A stretch of 64,000 nucleotides of DNA from positions 1 to 64,000 of the forward strand of contig JBCBRH010000017.1 in the NCBI GenBank assembly GCA_039819785.1, read 5' to 3'. Shown piece after piece: positions 7,920 through 14,845 of this stretch. The notes beneath the pieces were generated by a model. The model did no database searches, had not been told where the DNA came from, and saw only the letters and a list, made by a program, of their open reading frames with translations. The stretch is from JBCBRD01 sp039819785. GTDB taxonomy: Bacteria; Pseudomonadota; Alphaproteobacteria; Rhizobiales; Hyphomicrobiaceae. How positions within the stretch are numbered: position 1 is the first letter of the stretch; every line of letters starts with the position of its first letter. The translations under genes were made by a program, and so were the position numbers.

Positions 7920-8924
7920 GTGTTGCAAACTCTTAAGTACGGCGAAAACCCGCACCAGACGGCGTCAATCGAATTTGACGCGGATGCTGCCGATCCGCTG
8001 GCGCTTGGTCGCTTCACGACGGTGAACGGTGTGCCGCTCGCTGAACAAGTCTCCAAAATGGGTTGGAATAACGTGAAGGACCTGTCGCGCGGGATCGATA
8101 CGATTTCCCGGATCGCGGCGACCTGCGAGAAGAACCTTGGTGCTGTTCCGAAAATCGCCGTTCTGATTGAGCACGGGAATACCGCGAGTGCTGCCGTCGG
8201 CGATACGGATCGCGTCATTTATAATGCCATTCATGGGTACTACCGGGCCTCGTTCGGAGCGTTCCTGATTACAAACGTGCCCATGACCGAGCCGGTCGGG
8301 TTTCGTGTCCGCCAATGGATGCCCGCGGCAAGGCCATTCTCCGGAATTGCCGCGCCGGAGTTTGACGAGCAGGCCGCGCGCTACTTCATCCGCAAGTCCG
8401 GACTTTGTCACACGATGGCCAACCCCGCGCTTGGTGAGGTTGGGCTGGTCACGACGGAGCGTGGGGCGATCAAGCACACGGTTCGTGGCGGTACGGTCAC
8501 CCAGTCGCCGAATACCGCGATCCCGACGTTCCCTGCTGAGTGGGATGATGATCTGAAGCGCGATATGAGCCTTGCGTGGGGCGTTTGCGCGTCCAGTGCA
8601 TCGAACTGCATTACGCTTGCCAAAGACGGAACCATTGTAGCGAACGCTGTCGGTCAACCCGAGCGGGCTGGAGCATGCGAACTTGCCGTGATCCTTGCAA
8701 AACGCGCCAACCGGGGCGCTGACATTCCCGGTTCGGCTGTGGCGAGCGATAGCTTTTTCGCCTTCGCCGACGGGCTCGATTTTCTGGCGCGGCGGAAAGT
8801 CAAAGCGATCTTTGCCACTTCAGGATCTGTCAATGACGCGGACATCGCTGAACACATGAAGCAGTTTGATGTGATCTTTCACACGTTGCCCGACACGGAC
8901 TTCCGCGGTTTTGCCGGGCATTGA
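7920..8924 (+). CDS. Stand-alone AICAR transformylase (PurH C-terminal domain)-like protein, altered active site
   Basis: 334 residues aligning with the AICARFT half of bifunctional PurH: it opens with 'LKYGENPHQ' (residues 5-13), has the 'NNVKDLSRGIDT' region, and ends like PurH with 'DSFFAFADGLDFLARRKVKA' and a Gly-Ser-rich 'ATSGSVNDADI' stretch. The IMP-cyclohydrolase half is absent. In PurH the catalytic pair reads Lys-His (KHANP); here the aligned site reads 'IEHGN' (Glu84-His85), so the Lys is replaced. The C-terminal histidine context is also changed ('TDFRGFAGH'). Start is GTG 7920: an in-frame TAG immediately precedes it and GGAG is about 10 nt upstream. No purine genes are adjacent. 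It may be a non-canonical formyltransferase or a ligand-binding paralogue. Confidence 0.75.
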   Translation: MLQTLKYGENPHQTASIEFDADAADPLALGRFTTVNGVPLAEQVSKMGWNNVKDLSRGIDTISRIAATCEKNLGAVPKIAVLIEHGNTASAAVGDTDRVIYNAIHGYYRASFGAFLITNVPMTEPVGFRVRQWMPAARPFSGIAAPEFDEQAARYFIRKSGLCHTMANPALGEVGLVTTERGAIKHTVRGGTVTQSPNTAIPTFPAEWDDDLKRDMSLAWGVCASSASNCITLAKDGTIVANAVGQPERAGACELAVILAKRANRGADIPGSAVASDSFFAFADGLDFLARRKVKAIFATSGSVNDADIAEHMKQFDVIFHTLPDTDFRGFAGH

Positions 8925-9188
8925 ACCAGGTGTTGGCAAGGTGCTGGGAAGAACTGAGGCGCCGGAAATGACGGGCACCTGCCAAGACGGGAGCGTACGA
9001 TAGTAACGACGCGTGGTCTCGCGCGAATGTTATCAGCGGTTGCAGGCCGTTAAGGTCATCGTGATTGGACAGAATGCAGCGTTGCCCGTCAGGCTGGCTC
9101 GGGTGAGCGCGCCAAGGTACGGGACGTTTCCAAAGATCGATTGAACCGTGATCGGGCGTTTCCGTACGACAATAAGAAAGCAGTCCTT

Positions 9189-9548
9189 ATGCAGCGGAAG
9201 CTGAGAAGATCAAAACCGGAGGCGCTGGCCTCGTTCATTATCACCAGTTTGATGGCCGGTGTGTTGACCGTCGGAATCCTGCCGGTCCCAGATGCGGCTG
9301 CCAAGATCAAATGCAACGGGGCCTATCAGGTCATCAAGGGTGCCGGTGAAATTGCGACGCCTTATTGCGGCGACAACTATCTGGCGCGCGTTGCCCGGGA
9401 CTTCGGGGTGCGCGTGTCTGCCAAGACCATTCGCAACAATCCGAATAAAAAGGAAGAGGTCTGCCGGCTGGTTGGCTACGATATCCGGGTGCAGGACATC
9501 TGCGCTGGTTTGCGTGGTGATGACGGTGGCCGCAGCGGTCGGAACTAG
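9189..9548 (+). CDS. Small exported cysteine-containing protein, function unknown
   Basis: 119 residues from ATG 9189 (the frame is open from ATG 9141, adding 16 residues). A basic N-terminus ('QRKLRRSKPEA') precedes a hydrophobic segment 'SFIITSLMAGVLTVGILPV' and a likely cleavage after 'DAAA'. The mature part has 'KIKCNGAYQVIKGAGEIATPYCGDNYLARVARDFGVRVSAKTI' and 'EEVCRLVGYDIRVQDICAGL': four Cys and an orderly pattern suggesting a small disulfide-stabilised periplasmic domain. I recall similar short proteins in Hyphomicrobiales but no functional name. A hairpin immediately follows the stop codon. Confidence 0.65.
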   Translation: MQRKLRRSKPEALASFIITSLMAGVLTVGILPVPDAAAKIKCNGAYQVIKGAGEIATPYCGDNYLARVARDFGVRVSAKTIRNNPNKKEEVCRLVGYDIRVQDICAGLRGDDGGRSGRN

Positions 9549-9587
9549 AGCCTGTTTGCTTTTCGTGGACCAGCAAAGCAGGCTCTA
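9546..9587 (+). terminator. Hairpin at the stop codon of the small exported protein gene
   Basis: Inverted repeat with one bulge (TAGAGCCTGTTTGCT / AGCAAAGCAGGCTCTA) beginning at the TAG stop. It lacks a following T-run, so it may be an RNA-stability hairpin or part of the adjacent palindromic-element cluster rather than an efficient terminator. Confidence 0.4.
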
Positions 9588-9600
9588 AGCTCTTGATTTG

Positions 9601-9648
9601 GAGCATGTTCCGGGCGGAAAACCGCGTACACTTTTCCTGAACATGCTC
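9601..9648. repeat. Palindromic intergenic element, copy 1
   Basis: 48-nt unit ending in a perfect 10-bp inverted repeat (GAGCATGTTC ... GAACATGCTC) around a core containing GGCGGAAAACCG and ACACTTTTCC. It is part of a 63-bp direct repeat together with copy 2. The core resembles the dispersed palindromic elements I know from Hyphomicrobiales intergenic regions (AAAACCG...ACTTTTC type). Confidence 0.8.
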
Positions 9649-9663
9649 TGGGCTCTTGATTTG

Positions 9664-9711
9664 GAGCATGTTCCAGGCGGAAAACCGCATACACTTTTCC
9701 TGAACATGCTC
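9664..9711. repeat. Palindromic intergenic element, copy 2
   Basis: Second copy of the 48-nt element, 63 bp after the first, with the same 10-bp terminal inverted repeat and only a few substitutions in the core. The tandem arrangement (9590-9652 and 9653-9715) suggests local duplication of the element plus its 15-bp flank. Confidence 0.8.
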
Positions 9712-9982
9712 TCGGGCCCGTCGAGACTGACGTCCGGCCAGGCGTGTTCGCGTCTGCGTTTGCGGCCGTGTTTTTGGGCGATTTCGAGCTTCAAGCGCGG
9801 TTTGGCTGGAGGCGCATGGCTGGATTCCTGCGACCGGCGTTTCACGTCTTACGCCATCATGTGCATGCGTATCCGAATGATGGGCCCCGGCCGGTTGGTC
9901 TGTTCAAAGGACACCGACCAACAGGCAAGACGATTACCGGTTGGTGATTTCGACGGAAACCGGTCGTCAGCTGTATCATGGA

Positions 9983-10399
9983 TCAGCTGTCGCGATCCTT
10001 GCTCGTCTCGTCGTGCTGAACATTCAAAGCTACCGGGCTGGCGTGATGGCTGGTCAGCTTCCAGGCGCCATGCTCACGCACGAAGACGTTGCTGGCCGTC
10101 ATGGATGTGTCGCCGAGTTCTTCGGTGCAAAATACCATTGCTGTATTGCGCGCAATGATAACGGTTGGGTCGCGCGTAAAGACCGGTGGGGGTTCGGTCA
10201 GCACCATCACTTGATACCAGGAGGCCATGACGTCTTCGCGTCCGAGGATGCCCGGCCAGTTGGGATGGTAGACGCAAACTTCGTCGCGCGCAGACCAGAT
10301 TGTTTCCATTGCGGCGAAGTCGCCGGAGCGAAACGCCTCATAGAACTGCTCGTTGGCAGCGATGACGTTTTTCTCGTCCATGGCCTTATCCTCATCCAT
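9983..10399 (-). CDS. SnoaL-like / nuclear transport factor 2 (NTF2) fold protein
   Basis: 138 residues. The pattern 'NVIAANEQFYEAFRSGDFAAMETIW' (first helices), 'VCVYHPNWPGILGREDVMASWYQVM', 'NTAMVFCTEELGD' and 'NVFVREHGAWKLTSHHAS' is the SnoaL-3/DUF4440 subgroup of the NTF2-like cone fold, whose members are small enzymes or ligand binders; the substrate is unknown. ATG 10399 follows AAGGAG at good spacing; the open frame upstream to 10486 is not conserved. It lies 88 bp downstream of bioZ in the same direction, so it may be a tail gene of the biotin operon, but nothing in the protein links it to biotin. Confidence 0.75.
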   Translation of the reverse strand: MDEDKAMDEKNVIAANEQFYEAFRSGDFAAMETIWSARDEVCVYHPNWPGILGREDVMASWYQVMVLTEPPPVFTRDPTVIIARNTAMVFCTEELGDTSMTASNVFVREHGAWKLTSHHASPVALNVQHDETSKDRDS

Positions 10400-10486
10400 G
10401 GGATGCTCCTTGGCGATGATCTTCGGCGATGGACTGATCCATCGCTCCGATGGCAACAGACTAACCCTGTAAAGGGGGTGTTGCAA

Positions 10487-11494
10487 TCATAAGCGTAGAG
10501 CGATGGAACCGCCTGTCAAACCGGCACCTGCTGCTGAAAATAACAGCTGGGCGCCGGATGTTAGCGGACGGCTTGCGTGGAGCTGCGAGAGCGTGAAGGG
10601 AATACTGGCTGCCGATGAGTTGCCGTATGTCTGCACGCTGGACCGGGTCTGTGCGGGCGTGAAAGACAATGCTCTTCGTGCGGCTTCAATGATGCGCGCA
10701 TTGGCCTGATGCGGGACCCAATGGTCGATATCAGACGGTTGCCATCCTGCGTCCGCGAGTGCTGCCTTTCCCGTCGTACCCATCATTTGGACGGCCTTTT
10801 GGAAAACGGATGGCCCGTTCTGGAGACGCATTTTGGTCAATGCGGGATCGAGCTCCGGGGCGAATGGCTGGCGGGAGCCACCTCCTGGGATTTGGATATC
10901 CTCGTAACAAGATCCATCGGAGGCGTAGTCGACCCCGACGATGCCGCTTTCCGTAGTGGTCGTGGGGCTAAGAACCGTTGCGCCTGCGGCATCAGAAAAC
11001 AGTACGACGCTGGCCCGTTCCTGCCTGTTGATGCGCTGTGACAGCACGTTGGCCGCAATAATGAGAACGGATTTTCGGTGTTGGCGCACAAAGCCGTCAG
11101 CCAGGCCAAGCGCGTAAAGATAGCCGGCGCATGCGCCTGTCAGGTCCACCGCCCCTGAGTTTGAGAGGCCGAGTTGATGGGCGATGAGCGGGGCGGTCGG
11201 CGGCAAAAGGTGGTCAGGCGTGCTGGTGGCCAAAAGCGTGAGCGCGACATCGGTTTTGGCAATGCCGCGAGCCGCTGCGTCTTGCAGCGCCATGTCACCA
11301 GCCTTCAGGCCGATGTCAGAAACGGCCTGGCCTTTATCCACCCAGCGGCGTTCGCGGATGCCCGTGCGGGTTTCGATCCAGCCGGGTTCCAGTCCCAGGC
11401 TCGTTTCAAGTTCCGCGTTGGTGACGACGCGTTCGGGCGCTGCATGACCAAATCCGGTCAGAGTGGTCCCTGCGGGCTGATGTTTCAGCCGCAT
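10487..11494 (-). CDS. bioZ: BioZ-type 3-oxoacyl-ACP synthase III homologue (biotin precursor synthesis)
   Basis: 335-residue KAS III (FabH-like) thiolase-fold protein. The Cys-His-Asn triad is visible in 'DLTGACAGYLYAL', 'DHWVPHQANARI' and 'TYGNSSAASIPF'; the C-terminus 'GAGLTGGSIALRL' is typical. FabH itself would normally sit in the plsX-fabH cluster. Its position as the last gene of bioB-F-D, overlapping bioD by 10 bp, identifies it as BioZ, which in Agrobacterium/Brucella makes the pimelate-equivalent acyl-ACP from a glutaryl-type precursor, bypassing BioC-BioH. Start ATG 11494 is translationally coupled to bioD. The assignment relies on context plus family. Confidence 0.87.
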   Translation of the reverse strand: MRLKHQPAGTTLTGFGHAAPERVVTNAELETSLGLEPGWIETRTGIRERRWVDKGQAVSDIGLKAGDMALQDAAARGIAKTDVALTLLATSTPDHLLPPTAPLIAHQLGLSNSGAVDLTGACAGYLYALGLADGFVRQHRKSVLIIAANVLSQRINRQERASVVLFSDAAGATVLSPTTTTESGIVGVDYASDGSCYEDIQIPGGGSRQPFAPELDPALTKMRLQNGPSVFQKAVQMMGTTGKAALADAGWQPSDIDHWVPHQANARIIEAARRALSFTPAQTRSSVQTYGNSSAASIPFTLSQLHASRPLTSGAQLLFSAAGAGLTGGSIALRL

Positions 11495-12138
11495 GGCACG
11501 GTCCGGGGTGCCAGCAGAGTTTGGAAGTTGGCCTGGAATGCACGGCGCAACGTGTCCGCATCCAACGGGTCAAGTGAAGGGAGGCGCCCCAGGTGGGTGG
11601 TCCGGCCCATCCGGCAGATGGTCTGCTCACTATCATCATTGGGGTCGCCGATGAACGCGACGCCTGCGAGCGGAAGTTCGCGATGCCGCAAAGCTTCGAT
11701 AGAGAGTAAGGTGTGGTTGATGGTGCCAAGCGCCGTGCGCGCGCACAGAATGATGGGACGGTTGAAGCGCACAAAGGTGTCAATCTGCAGCGTGGTGTTC
11801 GTGATCGGGACCAGCAGGCCGCCTGCGCCTTCAATGATCAGCGGGCCCTGGGTTGACGGAGGGGTGAGCGTATCGGTGTCGATTGTGACGCCATCGATTT
11901 CGGCTGCGCGGTGCGGCGAACACGGTGTTGTCAGCTGATAGGCTTCGGCATGGATTTGAGCGGGTTTTAATTTGCCGAGGCGCTGGACAGTTTGCGTGTC
12001 GGTCTCGTCTTCCAGGCCCGATTGTATTGGTTTCCAGTAGGTGGCGTTCAATGCGGCTGTCAGGCCCGCGGCGAACACGGTTTTGCCAATGCCGGTATCT
12101 GTGCCGGTGATGATGTAGCCGTCATGCATCTGCCTCAT
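11485..12138 (-). CDS. bioD: ATP-dependent dethiobiotin synthetase
   Basis: 217 residues. It forms the ureido ring of dethiobiotin from 7,8-diaminopelargonate, CO2 and ATP in the cytosol. The P-loop variant 'GTDTGIGKTVFAAGL' lies at residues about 12-26, followed by 'WKPIQSGLED' and 'LIIEGAGGLLVPI', which carries the conserved Glu-Gly-Ala-Gly-Gly, and 'GTINHTLLSIEALR'. Length is normal (E. coli about 225). Start ATG 12138 overlaps the bioF stop by 4 bp, and the stop overlaps bioZ by 10 bp, so the genes are translationally coupled. Confidence 0.95.
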   Translation of the reverse strand: MRQMHDGYIITGTDTGIGKTVFAAGLTAALNATYWKPIQSGLEDETDTQTVQRLGKLKPAQIHAEAYQLTTPCSPHRAAEIDGVTIDTDTLTPPSTQGPLIIEGAGGLLVPITNTTLQIDTFVRFNRPIILCARTALGTINHTLLSIEALRHRELPLAGVAFIGDPNDDSEQTICRMGRTTHLGRLPSLDPLDADTLRRAFQANFQTLLAPRTVPCG

Positions 12139-13514
12139 GCGGCATGCTCCGGCTGTGGTTCAATCCGGTGTTTGGCCAACGTTGATTTCAATGTCGTGGC
12201 CAGGGCCTCAATGTCATCGATTGTAACGTTGTTGGTGATCGCGATCCGCAAACGGGCTGTGCCCTCGGCCACTGTCGGTGGGCGAATGGCGCGCACGTCG
12301 AACCCATGTTCCTGGAGGTCGGATGCGATTGTGACGGCGTCGGTTTCGCGACCCAGTATGACCGGCTGGATTTGTGTAGCCGATGGCGCGAAGCCGAGGT
12401 GTTTTTCGAATTGGAGCCTAGCTGCAGCGATACGGGCTTGGAGCCTTTCGCGCCGCTGTGGTTCGGATTTACACAGGTCGAATGCCTTGCAGACGGCCGC
12501 GCAGACGATCGGTGGCGGGGCTGTTGCGTAGATGAAGCCTGCGGCCCGGTTGATCAGGAAGTCCTTTACGATCCGCGGTCCGCAAATTATCCCGCCCATG
12601 ACGCCGAGAGCCTTGCCGCAGGTGTGCAGGGTAATGATGTTGTCGCGGCCTTCCAGATGGGCTGCCAGTCCTCTGCCATCTGGGCCAAAGATGCCGGTTG
12701 CATGCGCTTCATCGATCATCATGACTGCTCCGGTCTCGTCCGCGCAGGTGGCCAGCGCATCGAGTGGAGCGGTGTCGCCGTCCATGGAATAAAGGCTTTC
12801 GACAGCTATCCAGGGGGTCCCCTTGCCGCCTGATTTCCTCCAGGCGTTGATGATTTCAGCAACGTGGTCGGGCGCATTGTGGGTTGCCTTCGCGGTGTCG
12901 GCCTTGGTTCGCATCATGCCGTCGTGGGCGCTGGCGTGGACCCGTTCGTCGTAGACGACGAGGTCGCCGCGTTGCGGAAGTGTGGCGATGAGCGCGGCGT
13001 TGGCGTTGAACCCGCCGGAGAAATACAACGCGCTGTCCGCACCGAAAAATGCGGCCGCCTCGGCTTCCAGGGCTTCGTGCTGCGGATGGTTGCCGCGTAG
13101 GAGACGCGATCCGCCTGACCCGATGTCGACACCGTCCTGTAGGATGGCGTGGGTTATGGCTTCGCGCATGGCTGGCGATGATGCCAAACCGAGGTAGTCG
13201 TTGGAGGCAAAGTCGAGGCCGGTGCGTGGGGCCAAGCTGCGAAGGCGGCCGCGCCGGTCGAGCGCTTTAAGTGCCCGGGCGAGCGCTGCGAAATGCGCGG
13301 GGTCGACCTGCGCTGAGGCATCGGTATCGGTGGCGCCGGGGGCGGGTGCCCGAGTGGTGCGGCTATGATCCGTTGGGCCTCGATTCACGGTTCCGGGCGT
13401 AGCTCCAGGGGGCATTCCAGGCGTCGACGACTGTTTCGGTGTCTTGTCTTGTGTTTCAGCGGATGGCTCTGGGCGATCCGGTGCACCTCGTGTCAGGTCC
13501 ACTATACGCCTCAA
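12135..13514 (-). CDS. bioF: 8-amino-7-oxononanoate synthase with N-terminal extension
   Basis: BioF condenses pimeloyl-ACP/CoA with alanine, PLP-dependent. The conserved core begins around residue 70 ('AALARALKALDRRGRLRSL'), with 'FASNDYLGLA', 'GSGGSRLLRGNHPQHEALE', 'SLYSMDGD', 'IDEAHATGIFG' and the PLP lysine in 'CGKALGVMGG'. The 459-residue frame is about 70 longer than usual because of a Pro/Thr/Ser/Asp-rich, low-complexity N-terminus. The first possible start is TTG 13514, forming a TTGA overlap with the bioB stop; GTG 13502 or later starts are equally possible, so the true N-terminus is uncertain. The core is intact. Confidence 0.92.
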   Translation of the reverse strand: MRRIVDLTRGAPDRPEPSAETQDKTPKQSSTPGMPPGATPGTVNRGPTDHSRTTRAPAPGATDTDASAQVDPAHFAALARALKALDRRGRLRSLAPRTGLDFASNDYLGLASSPAMREAITHAILQDGVDIGSGGSRLLRGNHPQHEALEAEAAAFFGADSALYFSGGFNANAALIATLPQRGDLVVYDERVHASAHDGMMRTKADTAKATHNAPDHVAEIINAWRKSGGKGTPWIAVESLYSMDGDTAPLDALATCADETGAVMMIDEAHATGIFGPDGRGLAAHLEGRDNIITLHTCGKALGVMGGIICGPRIVKDFLINRAAGFIYATAPPPIVCAAVCKAFDLCKSEPQRRERLQARIAAARLQFEKHLGFAPSATQIQPVILGRETDAVTIASDLQEHGFDVRAIRPPTVAEGTARLRIAITNNVTIDDIEALATTLKSTLAKHRIEPQPEHAA

Positions 13515-14557
13515 TCGGTTTGGGGTGAGAGGCTTTCGGTTTGCATGCCCAGCTTGGTTAGCAACGCCGTGTCCGCGTCTTCGCCCGGGTTCTCAGTTGT
13601 CAGCAGTGTTTCACCTGCGAAAATGGAATTGGCACCGGCAAAAAAGCACAGCGCCTGGGTCTCATCGCTCATGTCCGTGCGGCCAGCCGATAGCCGGACG
13701 TAGGACCCAGGCATCATGATACGGGCCAGTGCGATGGTTCTGACAAAGTCGATCGGGTCGATTGCATCCACGTCGCCAAGTGGCGTTCCGGGGATCGGCA
13801 CCAGCATGTTGATGGGTACACTGCCGGGATGTTCGGGAAGGTTTGCGAGTGTGACCAGCATGCTCACGCGGTCGTCTTGCGCTTCACCCATGCCGACGAT
13901 GCCACCGGAGCAAACATTGATGCCTGCCTCGCGCACCCGCTCGAGTGTGTTTAAGCGGTCCGCATAGGTGCGGGTGGTGATGACCTTGTCGTAGTAGGCT
14001 TCAGAGGTGTCGACGTTGTGGTTGTAGTAGTCGAGACCCGCGTGCTTCAACTTGCCGACGTCGTCTTCCGATAGCATGCCTAGTGTCATGCAGGTTTCCA
14101 TGCCAAGCGCTTTCACGCCCTGGACCATCGCGACAATGGCGTCCATGTCGCGGGCTTTGGGTTCACGCCATGCCGCCCCCATGCAGTAGCGCGTTGCGCC
14201 GGTGTCCTTGGCTTTGCGTGCCTCCGACAGGACGCGTTCGACTTCCATCAGCTTGGATGCTGAAAGTCCTGAATTGTGGTGGGCGGACTGGCTGCAATAT
14301 CCGCAATCTTCAGCGCAGCCACCGGTCTTGATCGACAGGAGCTGGCTCTTTTGGATGGTGTTGGCGTCGAAGTTTTGACGGTGCACGGTTTGTGCATGGA
14401 ACAGCAGGTCATTGAACGGACTGGTGTAGATCGCGGTTGCCGCTTCCTGCGTCCAGTCATGCCGGATCGTTCCGATATTCGCGAAGGGATCGCGCTTGGT
14501 GGCAGCGCGTTTGTCCGGCATTGATGGCGCGTGTTCGGTCGTGGTCTGGCTTTGCAT
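13511..14557 (-). CDS. bioB: Biotin synthase (radical SAM)
   Basis: 348 residues. It inserts sulfur into dethiobiotin. The radical-SAM [4Fe-4S] motif is CAEDCGYC (Cys81, 85, 88). Other markers are 'KTGGC', 'MGAAWREPKARDM', 'GLDYYNHNVDTSEAYY' (with the NHNxDT region), 'NVCSGGIVGMGE', 'LVPIPGTPL' and the C-terminal 'VRLSAGRTDMSDETQALCFFAGANSIF' carrying the Arg that contacts the [2Fe-2S] cluster. It is the first gene of an operon bioB-bioF-bioD-bioZ with overlapping ends. No bioA is in the window. An 11-bp inverted repeat sits directly upstream of the start. Confidence 0.97.
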   Translation of the reverse strand: MQSQTTTEHAPSMPDKRAATKRDPFANIGTIRHDWTQEAATAIYTSPFNDLLFHAQTVHRQNFDANTIQKSQLLSIKTGGCAEDCGYCSQSAHHNSGLSASKLMEVERVLSEARKAKDTGATRYCMGAAWREPKARDMDAIVAMVQGVKALGMETCMTLGMLSEDDVGKLKHAGLDYYNHNVDTSEAYYDKVITTRTYADRLNTLERVREAGINVCSGGIVGMGEAQDDRVSMLVTLANLPEHPGSVPINMLVPIPGTPLGDVDAIDPIDFVRTIALARIMMPGSYVRLSAGRTDMSDETQALCFFAGANSIFAGETLLTTENPGEDADTALLTKLGMQTESLSPQTD

Positions 14558-14570
14558 GCTTATTCTCGAA

Positions 14571-14603
14571 CGTGTTTGTTTTTGTTTGGATCAAACAAAC
14601 ACG
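14571..14603 (-). promoter_or_regulatory. Inverted repeat upstream of bioB, possible operator
   Basis: Perfect 11-bp inverted repeat (CGTGTTTGTTT / AAACAAACACG) with an 11-bp spacer, plus a nested 6-bp repeat (TGTTTG/CAAACA), lying 14-46 bp upstream of the bioB ATG. It does not match the BioR box (TTATNNATAA) that controls biotin genes in some relatives. It could be an operator or a leader hairpin. Confidence 0.4.
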
Positions 14604-14620
14604 CTCTTACCTTTTGTTCT

Positions 14621-14671
14621 TGATCATGCAGCCGGGCGGAAAACCGTCCGTGCTCTTAAGGAACATGATCA
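14621..14671. repeat. Palindromic intergenic element, diverged copy
   Basis: Perfect 8-bp terminal repeats (TGATCATG ... CATGATCA) around a core GGGCGGAAAACCG, then TCTTAAGGAACATGATC. Size (51 nt) and core match the two elements at 9601-9711, so this looks like a third family member. It lies between bioB and the convergent end of the phoX-like gene. Confidence 0.65.
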
Positions 14672-14845
14672 CATCAAACGAGGGTTGCGGTCAGCTGGCC
14701 CGTTGGTCTGGCAACTCATTAACCGTCCAGCTGGGTTATTCGGCATCGCTTTGTGCACCTGGAGTGTCGCTGAGCGCAAGAGTTCGCCTCCGCCGAATGG
14801 CGAAGGGGGTGCAGCTTTTGTATGAAATTCGCGGGGCCGGTGGCG

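Noticed and set aside
9598..10158. Open frame crossing the palindromic elements
   Set aside because: Its sequence includes a repeated 'EHVPGGKP' made by the two palindromic repeats, which indicates non-coding repeat DNA.
14558..14700. BioR operator upstream of bioB
   Set aside because: No TTATNNATAA-type site is present; the inverted repeat there has a different sequence.
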